A DNA stretch of 64,000 nucleotides from Dehalococcoidia bacterium (lineage in GTDB: Bacteria; Chloroflexota; Dehalococcoidia; Lucifugimonadales; Lucifugimonadaceae): assembly GCA_022819585.1 (NCBI GenBank), contig JAJEGY010000021.1:43291-107290 (forward strand), given 5' to 3'. Positions 61,575 to 64,000 of this stretch are shown piece after piece (positions within the stretch are counted from its first letter, which is position 1; each line of letters begins with the position of its first letter). The notes under the pieces are model-generated. The model saw only the letters and a list, made by a program, of their open reading frames with translations, was not told where the DNA came from and ran no database searches. A program made the position numbers and the translations under genes.

Positions 61575-62528
61575 ATGGCAAACCAACCAGACACGAGTCA
61601 AATCGCTGGATCCGTCGGGTCAGATTCGGAGTTGTCGACTACAGAACAGAACGCCCCAACAAGCTTGCGGCGATCGATGCCCAGCTTGAGATTCTTGCGA
61701 TCTTCCCGCATCAACGCGAAGCTCATCATCGGGACTTCCATGATCCTGATCGTGGTGTTGCTAGGATACGTCGGCCCGTTATTCGTAGACTTGGAAAGAG
61801 GCGAAGTCGCATCTGTGCTTCCTGATCAATCCCCGAACGCCGAGCACTGGTTGGGAACGCAGGTAGAGGGCAGAGACATGCTCGCATGGCTAATCTCTTC
61901 CATCCCACAAACGTTGCGAGTAGGCTTCCTCGCTGGTGCATTAGGAGTCATGCTGGGCGCCATCATCGGTTTCGTCGCCGGTTACTATGGCGGATTTGTC
62001 GACACTGTATTGCGGAACTTCACCGACATTATGCTTATAATCCCGGGGCTGTTGGTGCTCGTAGTATTGACAGCCCTCGTCGATGTTCTGACGTTGGAGC
62101 AGATGGCGATCGTCATCGCCGCATTTGCTTGGATGGGCGCGGCACGTGTGATCCGCGCCCAGGTCCTGTCGCTACGCGAGCGTCAATACGTTGAAGTGGC
62201 GAAAATGTCCGGCGAAAAAGGGCTCTACATCGTCTTTTTCGAACTCATGCCCAACATGATGCCGTTCATACTCGCCGCTTTCGTCGGTGCCGTGATCGCA
62301 TCGGTCGGAACCGCTATCGCTCTATTCTTCCTCGGCCTTGGTCCAGTCTCGCTCAACACCCTCGGCAGCATCCTCTACTGGGCGCAGTCATATCAAGCAG
62401 TCGTCATAGGTTACTGGTGGTGGTGGGGTCCCCCCGTCGCCATACTTGTTATCCTCTTCTCCGGCCTGTTCATTGCCTCCATAGGACTTGACGAGTGGGC
62501 GAACCCAAGACTCCAGGAACGCTCTTAG
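61575..62528 (+). CDS. ABC transporter permease, DppC-like
   Basis: The second permease, 317 residues, with six hydrophobic segments. Seen: the N-terminal cytoplasmic stretch with polar residues, then SPNAEHWLGTQVEGRDMLAWLI (the DppC/OppC motif), and VRIRAQVLSLRERQYVEVAKMSGEKGLYIVFFELMPN-type EAA loop (RAQVLSLRERQYVEVAKMSG). One base separates it from the previous stop. Its end lies close to or overlaps the start of the enolase-superfamily gene. Confidence 0.92.
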   Translation: MANQPDTSQIAGSVGSDSELSTTEQNAPTSLRRSMPSLRFLRSSRINAKLIIGTSMILIVVLLGYVGPLFVDLERGEVASVLPDQSPNAEHWLGTQVEGRDMLAWLISSIPQTLRVGFLAGALGVMLGAIIGFVAGYYGGFVDTVLRNFTDIMLIIPGLLVLVVLTALVDVLTLEQMAIVIAAFAWMGAARVIRAQVLSLRERQYVEVAKMSGEKGLYIVFFELMPNMMPFILAAFVGAVIASVGTAIALFFLGLGPVSLNTLGSILYWAQSYQAVVIGYWWWWGPPVAILVILFSGLFIASIGLDEWANPRLQERS

Positions 62529-62545
62529 TTCCTGAAACGCGTCGA

Positions 62546-63688
62546 TTGAAAATCACAGACATCCGACTCTCCGTCTTCGAGCTGCCGACCCAGTCCCCTT
62601 TCTTCAATCTCGAAACCGAGACCCTCGGCAACCGCGAGGTCTGGCGTTCCCGTCCAACACGACCCGGGCCAGGCGAGTACCACGTCCTTCACGTCTTCAC
62701 CGATGACGGCATCGAAGGTATCTGCACCGTCGGCGACGCACGTTACACCACGATGCGTCCCATCGATCTCGAACACCTTCGACATCTCGCCATCGGCGAG
62801 AACCCGCTCGATAGGAAACGGCTCGAATCTAAGCTCCGACATGCCACCCGCCACGTCTTCACCATGCCCGGCTGGTTCGGCGCTTTCGACAACTGCCTTT
62901 GGGACATCGCCGGCAAGGCTGAAAACAAGCCCGTCTATCAGTTGATCGGCGCGGTCCGAGATTCCGCTTCCGCCTACTACAACTACCGCGGCGGAGGCAC
63001 GCTCGAAGCCGCCATCGAAGATGTCCAACACGCTCTCTCCATCGGCTTCATCGCCGTCAAAGATCATCTCTCATGGCCCGTTGCCAAAAACGTCTACTGG
63101 TTCGGTGAGATTCGACGCGCCTGCGGAGACGACATCGACATCATGCACGACGCAGCGGGTGCCCGATACGACCTTGAGGACGCGATCAAGGCTGGCCGAT
63201 CCCTCGAAGACCACGGATACCGGTGGTTCGAGGAAGCCATACCCGACCGAGATTTCAACAGCCTTCGACAACTCTGCGACACGCTCAATATCCCGGTGAT
63301 GGCCCTCGAAACTCTGATGCATGAACCCGAAATCTCAAAGGTCTGGCTCGAACAAGGAGCATGTGACCTCGTACGCGCTCACGCCCGACATGGCACAACC
63401 GCCCTCCTAGACCTCGCCGAACACGCCGCTTCCCGCAACACAAACGTCGAACTCAACGGCCCGGGAGGACTCTTCGGCCTCGTCCACACCCACCTCACCT
63501 GCGCCATCCCTAATACCTCCTACTACGAATACTTCCCCGGCGGATCACGCGACGAACTCGGACGTGAAATCGGCCTGCTAAACCCGCCGATCCCCCAAAA
63601 CGGCCATGTAACTCCACCAAACCGCCCCGGCTGGGGAGCAGTCTGGGACACCCAATACTTCAACTCCATCCGCATCGCCGAGCTCTGA
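62546..63688 (+). CDS. Enolase-superfamily protein (mandelate racemase/muconate lactonizing type)
   Basis: A protein of about 380 residues with the enolase capping domain and TIM barrel, which abstracts a proton alpha to a carboxylate, for example in sugar-acid dehydration. Seen: N-terminal ITDIRLSVFELP, a K-x-H site in AVKDHLSW on barrel strand 2, metal-ligand candidates in IMHDAAGARYD, WFEEAIPD and MALETL, and ELNGPGGLFGLVHTHLT near the end. Canonical DxN is DAA, so the subgroup is unclear. GTG at 62495 would overlap dppC; TTG at 62546 matches the family start. Encoded with the permeases, so it may act on the imported compound. Confidence 0.85.
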   Translation: MKITDIRLSVFELPTQSPFFNLETETLGNREVWRSRPTRPGPGEYHVLHVFTDDGIEGICTVGDARYTTMRPIDLEHLRHLAIGENPLDRKRLESKLRHATRHVFTMPGWFGAFDNCLWDIAGKAENKPVYQLIGAVRDSASAYYNYRGGGTLEAAIEDVQHALSIGFIAVKDHLSWPVAKNVYWFGEIRRACGDDIDIMHDAAGARYDLEDAIKAGRSLEDHGYRWFEEAIPDRDFNSLRQLCDTLNIPVMALETLMHEPEISKVWLEQGACDLVRAHARHGTTALLDLAEHAASRNTNVELNGPGGLFGLVHTHLTCAIPNTSYYEYFPGGSRDELGREIGLLNPPIPQNGHVTPPNRPGWGAVWDTQYFNSIRIAEL

Positions 63689-63797
63689 ATCACTCAAAGA
63701 CGGACGGGATGAGGTGAAGGCGAGGGGTCAGATGGTCTCTCTACTACTTCCCACGATAAGCCTCGCATGTGCCTTCAAGAAAATTCCACAAAACAAT

Positions 63798-63826
63798 TTG
63801 ACATATACGCAATACGTTTGTATAAA
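63798..63826 (+). promoter_or_regulatory. Near-consensus sigma-70 promoter at the right edge
   Basis: TTGACA at 63798-63803, a 17-base spacer and TATAAA at 63821-63826: the best promoter in the window. Transcription would start at about 63833 and run rightwards out of the window through a GC-rich, hairpin-prone leader (for example CGACG/CGTCG at about 63847-63859). Confidence 0.68.
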
Positions 63827-63949
63827 TAAACCAAGCGCAAGACAGACGACGGTCCGTCGAGCGCCCAGAGGATCGCCGCAGCCCGGGGTCGCGCCCTTGG
63901 AGGCAGTAATCGTCGATTGAAATGACATGAAACCGCGGACGGAGAACAC

Positions 63950-64000
63950 ATGAGAAGCGTGAAAGCAGGCAGAGAGCCCCTAGGCCGGAGGTTTAGAACC
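63950..64000 (+). CDS. Possible start of an unidentified gene, cut by the window end
   Basis: After the strong promoter and about 117 bases of leader, an ATG at 63950 with GGAG five bases ahead opens a frame of 17 codons (MRSVKAGREPLGRRFRT) to the window end with no stop. The translation is basic and matches nothing I know. The leader and this frame could instead belong to a structured non-coding RNA. Confidence 0.3.
   Translation, partial: MRSVKAGREPLGRRFRT

Noticed and set aside
63714..63920. 68-residue open frame on the plus strand at the right edge
   Set aside because: It runs through the near-consensus promoter, has no ribosome-binding site, and its translation resembles no protein.

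Overview
The window looks like chromosome from an uncultured Chloroflexota bacterium of the Dehalococcoidia / SAR202 type. This placement is inferred from gene order and gene content, not from a marker-gene tree. The clues are roughly 50-55 % GC, a compact layout, frequent TTG/GTG starts, a solute-binding lipoprotein with a long Val/Glu-rich linker, CRTAC1-type VCBS proteins, an enolase-superfamily gene, several amidohydrolases and split System I cytochrome c maturation genes. I see no phage, integrase, IS element or CRISPR array.

Region 1 (about 26.6 kb down to 1, nearly all on the minus strand) is housekeeping. Read in the direction of transcription it runs rpsB-tsf-pyrH-frr-uppS-cdsA-dxr-rseP-ispG-proS, then a strong intrinsic terminator, then nusA-ylxR-infB-rbfA-truB, a Kef/CPA2-type antiporter, tRNA-Arg(CCG), an addB-addA-like recombination pair, an SDR and an M20 peptidase. 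The first block couples translation (S2, EF-Ts, RRF, ProRS) to UMP supply, isoprenoid synthesis by the MEP pathway (Dxr, IspG, UppS) and phospholipid and membrane-proteolysis genes. rimP, ribF and rpsO are not in their common places.

Region 2 (26.7-36.7 kb, mostly plus) holds a CcdA-like thiol transporter, an FAH-family enzyme, two amidohydrolases, then ccmA-ccmB-ccmC-(exported domain fused to a CcmD-like helix)-ccmE. CcmE has the CxxxY haem-binding motif of the variant Ccm system. An MFS transporter and PlsY follow.

Region 3 (36.7-50.5 kb) is catabolic and repair: a sulfatase, a 2-oxoacid:ferredoxin oxidoreductase (korAB), a NUDIX-GNAT fusion, a ThuA protein, a tandem double-SDR protein beside two hotdog/MaoC dehydratases, a small membrane protein, UvrD/PcrA helicase, a methyltransferase and a DRTGG protein. 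A cluster of TTGTGCG half-sites lies between korA and the NUDIX-GNAT gene.

Region 4 (50.5-64 kb) begins with tRNA-Phe, tRNA-Leu, a DnaQ-fold protein that has lost its catalytic residues, and tRNA-Gly. It continues with an MDR oxidoreductase and a dipeptide/oligopeptide-type ABC system split into ATPases, binding protein and permeases around a CRTAC1 gene. The permease genes run into an enolase-superfamily gene. The right edge has a near-consensus promoter and the start of an unidentified transcript.

The plus strand is G-rich on the left and clearly C-rich right of about 40 kb, whichever strand the genes use. The most unusual items are the CcmD-like fusion next to CxxxY-type CcmE, the pseudo-exonuclease, the double-SDR/MaoC set, the NUDIX-GNAT fusion and the half-site cluster.
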